Made by a program: the position numbers and the translations under genes
In this document: positions 30,001-45,000 of the stretch, one piece after another
How the letters are laid out: each line of letters opens with the position of its first letter
How positions within the stretch are numbered: the stretch's first letter is position 1
The notes under the pieces: model-generated
Database searches by the model: none
What the model saw: the letters and a program-made list of their open reading frames with translations, nothing else
Told to the model about the DNA's origin: nothing
Assembly: GCA_911728435.2 (NCBI GenBank)
Contig: OU452210.1
Coordinates: forward strand, 15,174,442-15,238,441
DNA: 64,000 nucleotides
Direction of reading: 5' to 3'
Origin: Apoderus coryli
Lineage: Eukaryota; Arthropoda; Insecta; Coleoptera; Attelabidae

Positions 30001-33000
30001 TCTTTCAGGGGTATTATTAATCTTGGGAACAGGGAAAAGTTGGGACTGTTTGGAGACTAATTAAGATGAGTTATTTTGGGTTTAGTCAGAAACTGTTGCA
30101 TAATATTCGATTGATGCGCCGGTGCATTATCGTGGTGAAGAAGCATTCTTCAAGGTAAAACTCTTTATTGTTCGTCTGACCTCTTGGAGTCTACTTCAAT
30201 GTTAAACATCCTTTTAAAATGCTGATTTTTGCCAATCTCAACAATGGCAAACTACTATTTAAATATTTAAATGATACTTGAATTCTTGTAACTAATAATT
30301 ACAGAATTTAAGATTGTTTAGCAAATAGAGATTGCTCAGTATATTTACTTAAAATTATGTCTTGTTTACGAATATTTTAACAAGTATATTATATATTATG
30401 AGATAATATTATGTATATTTTATTAGGAGTAAAACAGAAAACTATATTTTATGCCTGCGCGGTTTGATGCGCCACTGCCTGCAAGCAACCCTTGAAAAAT
30501 ACGTTACAATATTTCCTGTGCACAAATAATTGCTTCCTGTGTCGTTACATTAAGTGTACGCGCATGTAAGTTGTGTTTTTACAAAAAAACAACAAAACCT
30601 TAGATAAGTAGATAAACTAAAACAGGAATGAAACATTACTGGTATTATTAGACTGTTTCATAGGGTAGAGGACAAAGAAAAACACCAGAACTATTCAAAA
30701 ATGCGACGTTTCGCAGCTATATTGCTGCTTCCTCAGGCACTACAATGAAAATACAAAATTACACAATCTTACAACTAAGTACAGCAAAATAAAATTACTA
30801 TGTTCAAATTACGACACAAAATGAATCCATAAAAATGTAAAAAATGTAAAAAACATCAATAACTAAAATTACCTTAGGCGTAGTCAGGTACAAAAAACAA
30901 AAAACAAACAATAATATTGATCTTCAATGAAACTTATCGATACGTACATACTGTGAGAATATTTCATGATCCTAACACAAATAAAATACTCATTTAAATT
31001 TTGGTATCGCATAGCAATTATACAAAAAAAAAAAAAAAAAAAAAAAACGATACAAAAAACAGTTCCCTTCTATGTAAAAAAAACACCAAAATTGATAGAT
31101 AAATCCATCAACTCAATGTGTACCGAGTGCACGCTATATATTACATGGGTTATCGTAAAAGTACCGAATAGTCAACTAACAAAAGTATGACGATAAACCA
31201 CAAACATTTCCCCCGTTTTAAACACTCGAAACCCTATACCTTTCTATCACATTGTTATAGATATTGCTCAAGTTCTGTGTATCAGTGCGTAAATTGATTG
31301 TGTCATTCAATTGAATATGAATCATTTCAGATATATTTCTCTTTAGCCAGTGGCTTTCCCTATCCAACACCCTCAGGTCGTCAAACAAAAAACTGTGACC
31401 AGTCTCAAAATGATGAGCGGACAGAGCGGTCTTATCCCTTTCAGTATTACTATTGCGACAGTCACTCATATGTTGGCTAACTCTCCGGAATCCCATGTGA
31501 ATGTGGTAAAATGTACGTTGGACAAACGAAGCAATACATTCAGAGGAGAGTTAGCCAACATATGAGTGACTGTCGCAATAGTAATACTGAAAGGGATAAG
31601 ACCGCTCTGTCCGCTCATCATTTTGAGACTGGTCACAGTTTTTTGTTTGACGACCTGAGGGTGTTGGATAGGGAAAGCCACTGGCTAAAGAGAAATATAT
31701 CTGAAATGATTCATATTCAATTGAATGACACAATCAATTTACGCACTGATACACAGAACTTGAGCAATATCTATAACAATGTGATAGAAAGGTATAGGGT
31801 TTCGAGTGTTTAAAACGGGGGAAATGTTTGTGGTTTATCGTCATACTTTTGTTAGTTGACTATTCGGTACTTTTACGATAACCCATGTAATATATAGCGT
31901 GCACTCGGTACACATTGAGTTGATGGATTTATCTATCAATTTTGGTGTTTTTTTTTACATAGAAGGGAACTGTTTTTTGTATCGTTTTTTTTTTTTTTTT
32001 TTTTGTATAATTGCTATGCGATACCAAAATTTAAATGAGTATTTTATTTGTGTTAGGATCATGAAATATTCTCACAGTATGTACGTATCGATAAGTTTCA
32101 TTGAAGATCAATATTATTGTTTGTTTTTTGTTTTTTGTACCTGACTACGCCTAAGGTAATTTTAGTTATTGATGTTTTTTACATTTTTTACATTTTTATG
32201 GATTCATTTTGTGTCGTAATTTGAACATAGTAATTTTATTTTGCTGTACTTAGTTGTAAGATTGTGTAATTTTGTATTTTCATTGTAGTGCCTGAGGAAG
32301 CAGCAATATAGCTGCGAAACGTCGCATTTTTGAATAGTTCTGGTGTTTTTCTTTGTCCTCTACCCTATGAAACAGTCTAACAATTCGTATTTGCGAAGGA
32401 CACTAAAAGCATAATATGGATTACTGGTATTGTTTTGTTTGAAATTTACCGTAGTATGAACTTTTAAACTCTTATTCATTGACTACTAATTATTTAGAGT
32501 AGTTATTTGTTTTTTTCAGTATATAATAAAGAATTCATAGAGCAACTAAGAACTATATTATTAAATAATCATTTTGAAAAGGCAACAAGCCTCTTATTTT
32601 GCTCTGAATACCGAATTTCATCCGATTCAAGCACTTAATGTTTTTTTTTTGCTTACGAAATGATCTGTTACGTTACCGTGCAATTAAAAAGCAAATAAAA
32701 AATAACTTAATTCGTTTTCGCCTGAAGCTGAGAGAAAAAACACGGAATTTTTTGAGTGCTGTTTGACGTATAATATACGATACGACGAATACGATTGATG
32801 ATGGATAAGTTAGATGGGAAATGTGCGTAATATGGAATACAACTTTCGTTTTATTTTTATTTTCAATTACACTATAATATTTATATTTTTTTTGTTGAAA
32901 ATAGAATGTAATTTATTTGGATAAACAATTATTTTGGGCCGAAAAATTCAATTTATCCAAGGAACTGCGTAACAGATTTTTTGAGACGGTCTTCATAACA

Positions 33001-36000
33001 CATACTCTCTGTACTCTTTCACCATATTGTCTGAGCAAAGTCAAGTATGTATCACTCATATAATTTCGTTTGTGCTCTCTTGAAATGTTCACTGTACCAA
33101 AATTATCAATTGGTTTCTGCTGCTGTATATTTCTTAAACACCATTCAAGTAATATTATATAATATAAAATAAAGGCATTCCTTCATAGGCACATTTCCTT
33201 TTGATCTGCCTCAGTCCTCATTCTTGGGCTTACGAATTTCATTATTGCATGAACTAACAATAAACTAAGAGCATTTTACTTCTTTATATGGTATAAAGTA
33301 AATAAGACTCAGAGGTCATCTACTATGATACCAGGATATTAATAATAAGGATCATATTTATCAAGAATTCAAGAATAGTAGGTTGGAGTAATTAAAATAT
33401 ATGTAGGTAGATAGTAAATTTGTGGAAAAATGTGTAAAACTAGTGTCAACAAGCTCGTTATTTTAGTTTCGCTAATTAAACATACATACTTCTATTCCTT
33501 ACATACTCATTAAATCTAAATGTTATGGACGTAACAAAGGAAACCAAATTCTTGTAGAAAGCGTGAAAAATTGTTAAGTGTTGCTATTTTAAATCTGTCA
33601 GTATAGTTAAAGCAGTAATTGATAATATTAAATTTCAATCTAAATAAGCATGTAAGTATGTATGTACTGAAAATTTAAATCAAAGTTCTGAAACAGTAAA
33701 AATAATCGCCTTTGTGTAAACTCAGGTGTTAAAAAATCTTTAACCGCATTTCGCTTTTCCTCCTCTGGGTATAATGGAAATCGGAATTATACGTATACAT
33801 CTGGGGAAGAACTTTCCTTCTACTTGACCAAAAAATCATCAAAATTGGACCAAAATAAAAAAGCTATTACACTGACTGTTCTTTCACTGTTATTAATTAT
33901 TTGGTTTGTTTTCAGGAAGACGATGTATCGGCAATAACAAATGACGCAGTGATGAGTGATTACATAACGGACGAAGCAAACTCTGTGGATGTTATAGATG
34001 GCACCTATGAGAAAATAGGTGAAGACACCTCACAATTCAATAAATCAGATAAAAAGGCACCGAATCTTGCAACTTATTATTTTAAACACGAAGATACGGA
34101 TTCTGATATGGATAAAATTGAGAAACACTATACTATAACGAAAATCGATGGTCAAACTACATTAGGAGAAACGTCGGAAGAAGAATGGACTTACACGAAG
34201 AACGAAGAATATAAAATGGATTGCGAAAACGATAGCGAAACTAATCGAATCGAAGAGGTTATACTCCCGAAGCCTAAACATATACCAGAAGATACGATAC
34301 GGCGGTTGGTACAGAAAGCTGAGGAACTTGTTAGCCCGGAAAAATGCAGAAAACTTGAACGAAATAGTTCTTTAAAATTGTCACGGATAAACAATTGGCT
34401 TTGTATGGATAACAGACCGGATGATAGTTGCGATGCTAGTGGTGAGGACGATGAAAAGGAATCGCAGGCATCAGAGGAATTCGACGCTAGCACAGTTACA
34501 CTGAAAGATGGACAGGGCAGTGATTCCCAAAACACTTCATATTTGGAATTGAACGGAAATCGGACGTGGTGTGGATCGTGCATGTCAGAAATAAATTCGA
34601 ATACTCCTAATTCAGGGTTAGTATGAAATGTTTTTTTTTAACTATTACAGGAAGTATAATAATTTAACACTTGTTTTAGGATAAATGGATTTTCAATATC
34701 CGAATCGGCATTACACAAAATGAATTTATCACCTAAAATTCTGGATCGATACACGGCAAAGAGCACAAACAATTGCAACATAAACGGTAATAATTCTACA
34801 TCGTCAACGGTTGAGGAAATATCACCACTGCTAACTGAGAAAGCATCACCATTGAGAAGAAAAAAATCGAAACTTAAAAAGAAAACTTTGGTAAGCAAAC
34901 GAAAAAAAAAATATTCCTATAGAATTTTATTATTAACAAAGTATGTTTTTAATTTTTAGTTTGGTAAATCAGACACACATCTTTTGACAAGTCCCAACTG
35001 CCATAGACACAGAAACTTTTTGATTAAATCCGTATCATTTTCTGGATGCAGCTATTCTTTGAAATCACCCAATATCGAAAGACACACATCTTCAAGTGAT
35101 CCTTCAGCTGTTCACGTCTGTCCTTCCGCTGTTTGGTGTGACACTTCAACGACAAGCGGAGCAGACAGTGAGGATGATTCAATTAAAAGGTTATAATCCT
35201 AATTTAAATTCAGTCATTGGAGTTATAGACCACAATTAAAGGATATTTCTTAAAATACTTACCGATTCACTAATACGACAAAAAATAAATAAATAGTACA
35301 AAAAAATCTGAGTACAAATAATATATTTGTTGTTATTTTCGGTTATACAGACTCTCAAACATCAAATATGGTTCTAAAACTCGGCATATTAATGGATCTG
35401 AACAAAGAGGTGATAGTCCGGGAAAGAGCAGCTTGAATACAGCCGAAGAACAGTCAAGTTCGTTATCAGAAGCATGGGATAACTATCAGGTACAGAAACC
35501 ATTTATTATTTCTTCAGTTAATATTTCATTCAGTTGAAATCGTATTTGTTGTTGAAGATTTAATTAATAAATAACATAATGTTTCAGGAAAACTATTTAT
35601 CAGAGCCATATAGCGAATCGCACGATTCAGATGGAGCAAGACGATTGTTGAATTTTGGTGAAGACTACAGAAACTTCATTGACAGTCAATCAGATTGGTC
35701 ATTTTCAGATATGTCCCCAACGTTTAAAAGAAAGGTTTGGGGACGTAATCAACCAATCGAAGAATCGAACAGCGATGAAGAATCGCTAAAACAATTACTA
35801 AACAACTCGCGAGATCAGTTGAAGTTTGCGCAAGATATTTACGATCATGTTAAAGATGGAGTGGATAAACATGTTGTTACAAATGAAGTTGTAAGTTGTA
35901 TAATAGCTGTTAATTGGCTAAAGGACTCATATATTTGTTTTTATTGTTCTAGGAAGAGTTATCGTCGAATTGCGACAATCAGATAGCATTTCTCAGCCAT

Positions 36001-39000
36001 ATTAACGAATCCCCTGACGAATTCAAGATGTCAACCAACCATAAAGCTATTACGACAGGTAGGAAATGGTTTCCAATATTATACTCCGGTTCTACTTCCA
36101 TACTACTATTTTTTGTTAAGAAATCTTTAGAATTTGTTATGTATTTTCTACACAAATTAAGAGGCTTATACAAATTAAAAATATCGTAATCATGTAAATT
36201 AGAAAGTTTTTTGTTGAATTGTGATATTTGTTATCGTAATGTGGGCATGTAAATATTATTATTATTATTTTTTTCTATTAATATTTATTAATAATTATTG
36301 CTAGATTTGAGCTCGTAACAGCATGGTTGTGCATTAAATGTTATTTTTGCTTTAAACTGCTTTTTATAGTTTTCTGTACCTCCTTCCATTGTGGCCATAT
36401 ATTTTTATCTTACATGCATCGACACTATTATTAGATTTTATTCAAATTTACACACTTTACGTAAGAAAATATGATTGAATATTGTTCTCCTTAGGAAATC
36501 AATATATCGACATCTAATGTTTGAGTTGAACTACAGTTCACTATAAAGCGGTATCGTAAATCAATCAACTTAACGCACCCTTGCGGGACCCTTGAAAGTA
36601 AAGTAAAATTAGAAAACACGGTTTACCATTTCACCATTTCACCAAGTCAATTATTTAAATCAATTTTAATTTTTGTTGAAATAAAAGAAAAAATAGTATT
36701 GAATATTATTGTTCTCATTAGGTAATCAATAAAGCGACATTTAGTGTTTTAATTTAACGTTAGTTACGGGCGGATTAGGCATCATTAACAATTTGATCAT
36801 ATTCAAAAATTTATAATCGATAACTAAAAATTTTAGCGTAGAGTAAAAAATTAGGGAAAACGTTTAACCACTTCACCTTTTTGAATTTTGGACAAGCAGC
36901 GGAGAGGTTTCAATACACACACAAGCAATAATTGACATATTTGGATACTGTGAATCTTGGGGTGTTCCAAATAACACTTGGTTAAGTCAACTTCTTAAAA
37001 TTATTTACAACATTTTTTAATTTTGTTCTAATGTAAAAAAAAATAGAGATGCCTTAAATTAAAGTTTAATTTCTTCTCTTACTAATTTGCACTTGAATCC
37101 TTTTGCTTCTGATCAATTGTACTTTATCTGCAGATGGTTTATTTTATCGCAACCGGTTTCGCTGCAATCACAGCATCATCAGGCGACTATTCCAAACATT
37201 TAAATGTAAATTTTAACGAGCAAGGAAATCAGGGGTTTTTAATGTAATTTAATTGACGTGTAATGCCGAAAACTTATTTATATTCTTACACAAAAATCGG
37301 CCCTCTTGGGGTAGGAAAAATTCGAGAAATTGTTTAGTGGTGGCATGTCGATCGAGCAGACGACCTTCTGGTGCCAGCATCAATAATTTACAAGCATGTT
37401 TATAAAAATTCAGGCATTGTTATTTTAATTAGTGCCTATTTCATTCAATGTAATATAGCTTTATTGAAATAATTCATGTTAGACCATCAAAGCGTCGGTC
37501 GGCTCGTAATACGTTAAATGTAAATAAAATTTGTTGCATTTTTAGAGACGCCATTTGGTGGTAAATCGACCAATCTGGCCACTACACACTCCTCCTTCAT
37601 CCGAATTATTGAATAAATTATATTCCTACGTTCAATTGCAGAATTCTTTTATGTATATACGAACCTTTTGCCTCTCTTTCTCTTTTTCAATAACGAATCG
37701 AATGTACTATTACGGGTTGCTGGCCTAGAGATGGCGACACTCGTACGTACATCAATGATGATGATGATGATGAGTTCCTTATACAGAATGTCCTTCGATC
37801 ATCAAAAATTTATACAGGCTGTGAAAAAAAGTTTATGTCTTTTCTAATTCGTTTGTATTTTTGTAAATATAAGCTTTGCAACACTTGGTGTGGCATATTT
37901 TAGGTCAATAAAAAAAGAAAACCACTATTTCCTCATTGGTCAGTTCGGCTTTATATTAGGCTTTTATTGATTTCCTTTTTGTCATTAATAAAATTAAAAT
38001 GTATAAGCACATTACATTGCTATCTAGGAAAATAGTGTTTCCCTTATTTATTGATCAAAACTCTGATACCACGAATGTCTTCGTCGAAATGTTTAGCATA
38101 TCCACTGGACATACTGTATAATTTGCGAATCTAATTTTCTAGTTATTGCTAATATATTTAATTGTTTAAAAAAATATAATGCATATTATTTATACAATGA
38201 TATAATATATATGTGCAAGTTTACCTGCAAATGCATAAATGTTTTCGACAGAGGTAAGTTTTGCTTTTCATATTTATAATGTTTCAGATGATCTAGATAT
38301 TTTATATTTGAATGTTTTGTATTTTATTCTCAATATCCTACGGTTCATTTTCTTTTTATTTATTTCCTTAATTCAAATAATTCTATTTTTCTATAAAAAA
38401 ATATTGATTTCAAATATCTTATTACTATCAAATGAACCGTAGGGCACATGCAGGCAAAAATAATAGAAGTCCAAGCATGGATCCCTGTGGCACACCACCA
38501 CAAAACCCCTTGAGTCGCGCAAATAATATGAATTTTATGAAAAGCTCTTAGCTCAAGTTTTTAAAACACACTGCCATCCTAAATGGCGTTTTAGTAAGCA
38601 CGACAAGTCAACTTTATACTTATTAAATTTTTATTTTGAATTGTGACTGTCGTCCAGTTTTTATTGAAACAGTATTTTATTAATTACTCGATCTGGTTAG
38701 TGACCGTCAACATCATTTCGACATCATCATTATTTAAATAATAATAATAATACCAATACCCACGCAAAAAACCATATTTTTATAAATCCAGGACAACTTT
38801 CTCATTTTAAAGCAAATTGAAAATAAAACGGTTTGTATACAACAACTGTTTTCTTCGTTTCAGGCTTGTTAAGCCAGTGGAGAAGTTTAAAACTTAAAAC
38901 AAATAAAATGCAAGAATATAGAAAACTTCAAAAAGATATATTGGAATTGAAAAATTTCATTATATCTTTGGCTCTACCTGATGGATGTGAAGTGTATTCT

Positions 39001-42000
39001 CCGAATTTACCGGTCGAAGACATACAAAATGAAATGGAGGCTTGCAACGTAAGTATTTTTCTGTTTGTTTTTTACGTTTTCTTTTAACAATAATAATAAC
39101 AGTAACTGGTTTAGTTATTGAAATATCAGTTTAATTGCTCGGTCCTGTTATATTTTTATTGCAAATTGATATTAATTATTCATTTGTGTATTTACAGTAT
39201 ACAAGGGGAATTTTTAAATTTCCATTTTTTTAAAGGATGTATAAACATGTATTACATCGATTAAAAAATGATTTATTTATATTTTAAAGGAATATAAAGA
39301 ATATCTTTATGGCTCGTGTTAAAATCGTTTACAGTTTATGTTAAACATAAATCGATACTTAGTTCTGTAGTGAACAATTTCAAAGGCACAAACCATGGGT
39401 CCCACATGAGGTTATTTGCAATATACGAGGGCTGTGTGAAAAGTTCCCTAAACGGAAATTAAATAACCACATAAGCTGTTGTTGCCTCTTCCTTTGAAAT
39501 AAATCTTCATGCCACTGATATTCTCCATTGTCTGTACCTAGGCTTTTCCTATAAATTTTGTTAAACTGCCCTCGTATATATTTTAAAATCTTTTAATATT
39601 AAAGAACGTAATATGCATTTTGGTATAATGAATTATCAGCGGAAACAAAGTATTCAATTTGAATAAATTTTTGCAATAGTGTAGAGAGGTTTGTTTTATA
39701 ATAATTATTGGAGCATAGTTTAGAGTAAAAACTGCGGTGGTGTTATATTTTCAGTTTCAAATGACGGTAAAAGCGTACTCGTGTCGTGCTATGCTATGGC
39801 GGAAAACGTGACATGATTCTTAATATACGAAAAGCTTCCATATTTCCATCAGAAGTTTTCCATGTTGCCAATACACAAGCTCGATATCCTAAATTTTAAT
39901 TTTTGATTTTAACCAATTATTTCATACTCAAAAGTATTGTAATGACAGTCTGTATAAATTTAACAAATTCCACTTTATATATTACAGTTGCCGATATAAA
40001 GAATGTTCAAACGATCACTATTTTAGATACTTTTTACTGGAGAGTGAGTTACCATATAAAGAGGACCGTAATCCAAAATATTTTTTACAAAAAACACTGT
40101 CTTTTAACAATGAAATACGTTTTTATAGTACACCAACCATGTGTGGACTGGACACTACCTATCAGAATGCTACTTAATAGCTTTTTGTTTATTTTATCTT
40201 GTTTTAGCTTATTGCTTTTGTATTATTTTGTTAAAGACGATAGATTTTTTTTTATTTTTAGAATGTGAGTACTAACGAATCGGTCTTTTGTATATTTATT
40301 GATTTATTTGTTTCTATAAAATAGACAGAAATAATTATTTACTTTATTTTACTTTCACCCATTCATATTTATATACGAGGGTTGAAAGTGTTCTCCACGA
40401 AGATTAACATCTTTGAAATCTTTGCTACCGTTTTTGGCGTTTGGCCTTTGGATCGTTGCTTAGACTCAACAGTCCACGTTAACGAGAAATTGCCGACTGA
40501 TCTGGTCCTGCATTGCCGGAAACAGAAATAAAAGACAAAAATTAACTACACATTTTGGAAAATTGCTAAATTTATGTTAAAAATATGCTGTAATGTAATG
40601 TTTAACGAAAAATTCAATTCATTCAATTTTGTTGAGACTACCACTTGTTTTCATACGGAATCAATTTGTAAATATGTAAAAAAATATATTTTCGAATATT
40701 TGTTCCTTATACAAATTTACTACTCCAAAACTATTTACAGGGACAAATTGATCGAATGGTTTAAAATAAAAATAATTTCGATTTCTTGAAAAATTTTTGT
40801 TATTCAATATTTTTAAAAGAATGTTTTTTTATTAAATAAAAACTCCCTACGGAGCTGGCGTTTAACTGCCATAACTTCTCAAGTTGGTTGTGCCACCGCT
40901 TCCTAGTCAATTTGGCTTCTTTTCACGTACGCGAATCGATATCGATTGAAAGTTATTCTTACTCCGATATCTGCTGTTCCAAATCTTACACTAGAGGTTT
41001 GACACCTTCAACATGAACTTTATAAGACACTTTTATTTTATTGTAGGTAGACCAAATTAATTTAATGCGAATTTTATAAAAATCAAGGGAATTTGTACTG
41101 CGTTGTGGTTTAGTAATGAATAATTGCGTTCAGTTTTTTGTTTCAATTGTAGTATTAGCAGAGGTGGACTCTAAATATCACATTAATAGAAGATAAATGA
41201 AAAATGGGACTTAATATTGTTTGATACGCCACTGTGTATATGACATAAGTGAGTATATAAAATCCGATTTGATTTAGAACAGCCACAATTTAGATTTTAA
41301 AAGTATACATAGTCGCGTCCCTCTATATCAAATCGGGCAACATTCGTAATGCTATGTCGTTTGGAAAACGGGCTGCCAGACACGCATTCCAATGTAATTC
41401 AATTTACAATCAGCGGCCAATCAATTGATTCGACTTAGGTACCGTTCTATACGAAACTTTTAAATAACGTTGACAAGGTTTTTAAACCTTTTTCATTCAT
41501 CATATTATATTACCTACACATTTAATAGTTTATGCAGAAAGCGAAAATTTCTGCTGGTCAACGGTATTATAAAACTCCTTTGGGACTATTCAAAACTTCC
41601 AAATAACACCGGCCAAGCAAGATGACCATCTTCATGTCCCTTATCCCTACTTTCTCTCAAGTTATATTGCTGCATGTATATAAATTACTTAGGTTTATGA
41701 GCGATATAGCAGGATCCAGGATCTCCGTTGCCTTTTCATTTACAATTGATGGCATGCCAACATACTAAATAAAGAGTAGATACGGATGTTTTCAGCATTT
41801 TTTACTTTGGTATAGAAGATTTTTATACAGTATACGGACAACAAACGCGCGACCATAAATATATCTCCTTAAAAGGTATATATACAGTGTACTTCAAAAA
41901 TGGTGAAATCTAATAACGTGGATAAAATAGATCAATTTGAAGGTCCCACCAAAAACCCTTTTTTCTTTGTTTCTTCTTTTTCCTACCAATCTGCAAAACT

Positions 42001-45000
42001 TTTTTTAAATCAGAATTGTTTAGTTTATGTTCTCTAAAATTTAAATAAAGTTATAATTGAAACTAAATATTTTACTTCTGTTGAAGATACTTGCGTTTAC
42101 AATTTTGTGAAAATAAATTTATAAAACCTCCTTGTTATACATTAGGTGTATTTTTTTTGTTACAGAATTTGCTAGAAATAATCCAAAACCACAATGCGAA
42201 ACTTGCATGCCTCAACGCTCTAGTACATCGATTCACGATAGAAAATCAAGATTTCGACGACTTCAAAAAATGTTCGTTGAAATCTGATATATCCGAATTG
42301 TACGAACTGTTTGACAAAACCAAATCTTCGTAAGTTATTTTATTTTATTATAGCTTCTTCTTTTTATTTATTTAAACTTATTTACATATGGTTATGTCTA
42401 CACAAAGTTTATTTATAGAATATTCTCAAATTAGCATAACATAATCATATCATTATTATTATCATCTACCTTTCTAAATAAATTTCATGTACTTTTCAAA
42501 CAAACCACGTCAGTTTATAGTGGGTGCAGCTGTCGTCATGCAGTCGCGTATATATAGTAGAGGGAATCAAGCACATAGTAATGGAAAGATGTCCACTATG
42601 AATACTAATTGTTTAAATTTATCATACAGGGTTTACCAAAAATATACTACTAACAACATATTTTCTAAGCTGCAGAAAACCACAACCATCGTGTGTCATT
42701 ATCTCAATTTTACATCTGTGTTTTTTTCTATATTTAAATATCGACAAATGACCTAAATTATTGAACAAAGTACTAGTTTAGTAAGTCAAAAAGTCAGCAA
42801 ACAGAAATTAAATTACATCATTATATGATTTTTTTGTAAAAAATGATGTCAAATCTTTTACCAAAAATGTATCTTAACGAGTATAATTTTTCAGTATTTT
42901 TTTCTTAGTGTATCTATTATTTTTTTCTTAAATTTCCTAATTTCAAAAATTGTTCGTAAAATAATAGAATTATTAATTGAACTTTTAATATGTTTGAAGG
43001 TAGTGATGTATGAATGAATGAATGAACATGTTTTATAACGGAGAGTAATGAATATTAGTAGGTAGCCAGTCAATTAAGTTCTCTCACGACGAAAGACGTG
43101 GTTGTTAAGTAAGACATTTAAAGTACATTGGCTACTATGAGTACTCACTCACACATATATAATACTTAATACTTTTTGAAATTAGTATTCCACCTGAAGA
43201 AGAAAGCAAGCTACATTTTAAGCAAAACAATAAATTGATTGTAGTTTGTATTCAATTGGTATCGGTAGAAAATGCGGCAGAAAATTCGAAATGGTGAAAA
43301 CTGCAATTTGAAAATCATTTGATATTCATACGAGACATCTTTCCAATTTGTGTGAGAATATTGTTTTTAGTTAAGAAACTTATGTGTTTATTTTATTTTT
43401 ACAGTGTAACGAACAAAGTGAACCAGATTGAAAGCCTTCTACCTGCCTGGAAAACGTTGGAAACTAGGTTGGAACAGCTGCAAAAAGATTTACACGAAGA
43501 TGAGAAGACGATCCATTTACTGGACACTGTATTATCGAACGGAACTTTTACCGATCAAACGGCGAGCTGTGTCAGGGATGTTGCCAAACTTCTTTCAGAA
43601 ACAACATATCAGGTATTATAGTTAAAGATAAACACCCTGTATATAGATAGATACAGGCAGTTACCATAACATAACAAATTGATAATATTTATTATACTGT
43701 CAACAAAAGAAAATTACAACTTGATTTATTTGTAGTATAGACATTATTTCACATTAAATAGAACTTTGGCTCTTTATGAAATTTGTGATAGACAACATAT
43801 AGCTAGCGAAAGAGGAAGACACAGGAGTACGAAATAGGATCTGCAGGATGCTTTTGGTTGGCAATAGCTTCAGAAAACTGTTTAGTATGCGACACGACGC
43901 TTTTCATTACCGTAGCAGGGCGTTGAGCACGTCATTCCTGCGAATTCTATGTGAAAGTGCCGCACAACGTTGCCATGTACACAATTTATCTCTATTGAGG
44001 AAAATACGCTCTTACACTGTTTTTAACTGATTACTTGACAAGGAAGATCAAGCTAGTAAATGATTTATTTTAAATATTTTTTACCACAGTTCATCTTCAT
44101 CTAAGTTGTAATCAAGAAATTTTTATTAGGAAACACGTTTTACCACTTCACCTTATTATATCTCACGGCGAATTTTATTTCACTCAATCAAGTCAAAATG
44201 TATTCACGTATTTTCTAAATAAATAATTTAAAATATGCAAAGGGCAAGTAATTATAACTTTTTAGTTTTATGAAATTATATTTTGAAAAATACCTTTAGA
44301 AATGTAGTTAGAGTAACCACTTTCGTTTTGCATTTAGCCGATTGCCTTACATAACATAAACATGTTAAAACATCATCGTCTTTACTTTTATTTTCTCTCG
44401 GTGAAAATGGCCCTAATAATAATACAGCTTCCTATGTATAGGTACATATACATCTATCTGACCTGCAGGGCCTAAGTGAAGGTCTGCGATCCGATATTAA
44501 ATTTGTATTTTTACGCTGATTCCCGAGAACATTCAACGTACGTGATGTGAAAGTTAAAGCAACTACTATTAACGGCCCGGAAACAGCACAGCATTACGTT
44601 TTGGCCAGATATGTCTGACCTTTGTTAAAATATACCACTAGAAAATACACTTGCACCCTTTTTAAAATTTCAGTTGTTTTAGAGAATTTTTTTTTGTAAA
44701 ACGCCTTGGTTAAGAATTATTTATTTACTGAAAATTAACTTCAATATTTTAAATCCCGACCTGTACTTAAGTACAAGATGCCCAGCTATCCCAACGAGGA
44801 AGAAAAACCTGCAATATGATTCATTACTTTGTTTCAGGGTTATCCATTGCCGGAGTTCTTTACAGAGGGTTCATTTTCGGACAGTGGCATTTCGGATGAA
44901 GGTTCCGAACATGAAATTGGTGAGCGTCAGGGACGATTGGCCGCGATAAGGCGATTGGTTAGACAGTTGGAAGTTGGATTGGCGCCCGATTCAAAAGCAC

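Larger units (their letters stand above)
30647..32419. mobile_element. palindromic Penelope-like element with 12-bp target duplication
   Basis: Two arms of about 838 bp, 30648-31486 and 31545-32380, are reverse complements around a 58-bp centre. Each arm runs from the 3' part of the endonuclease coding region, through a poly-A/T tract (A23 at about 31024, T-run at about 31987), to a hammerhead-like motif. ATTACTGGTATT occurs at 30635-30646 and 32420-32431, a 12-bp target duplication. A 39-bp tail lies between the right arm and the duplication, as in the 3.0-3.7 kb element but on the other side. No reverse transcriptase is present. Confidence 0.82.
36059..38863. other. klar intron 12
   Basis: 2.8 kb intron containing a duplicated block (36481-36880), a hammerhead-like motif (37146-37188, minus), a candidate MITE (37784-38116) and a reverse transcriptase scrap (38450-38525, minus). 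A (GAT)n tract lies at 37755-37772. Confidence 0.55.

Noticed and set aside
31298..31733. Extra 60- and 71-codon frames on both strands within the palindrome
   Set aside because: Mirror copies antisense to the endonuclease coding; not separate genes.
34191..34583. 130-codon open frame on the minus strand
   Set aside because: Exactly antisense to klar exon G; Ser/Phe-rich composition is the mirror of its acidic codons.
43190..43235. Hammerhead-like motif CTGAAGA...AAGCAAAACAA
   Set aside because: No convincing helix II and GAAA replaced by AAAA.
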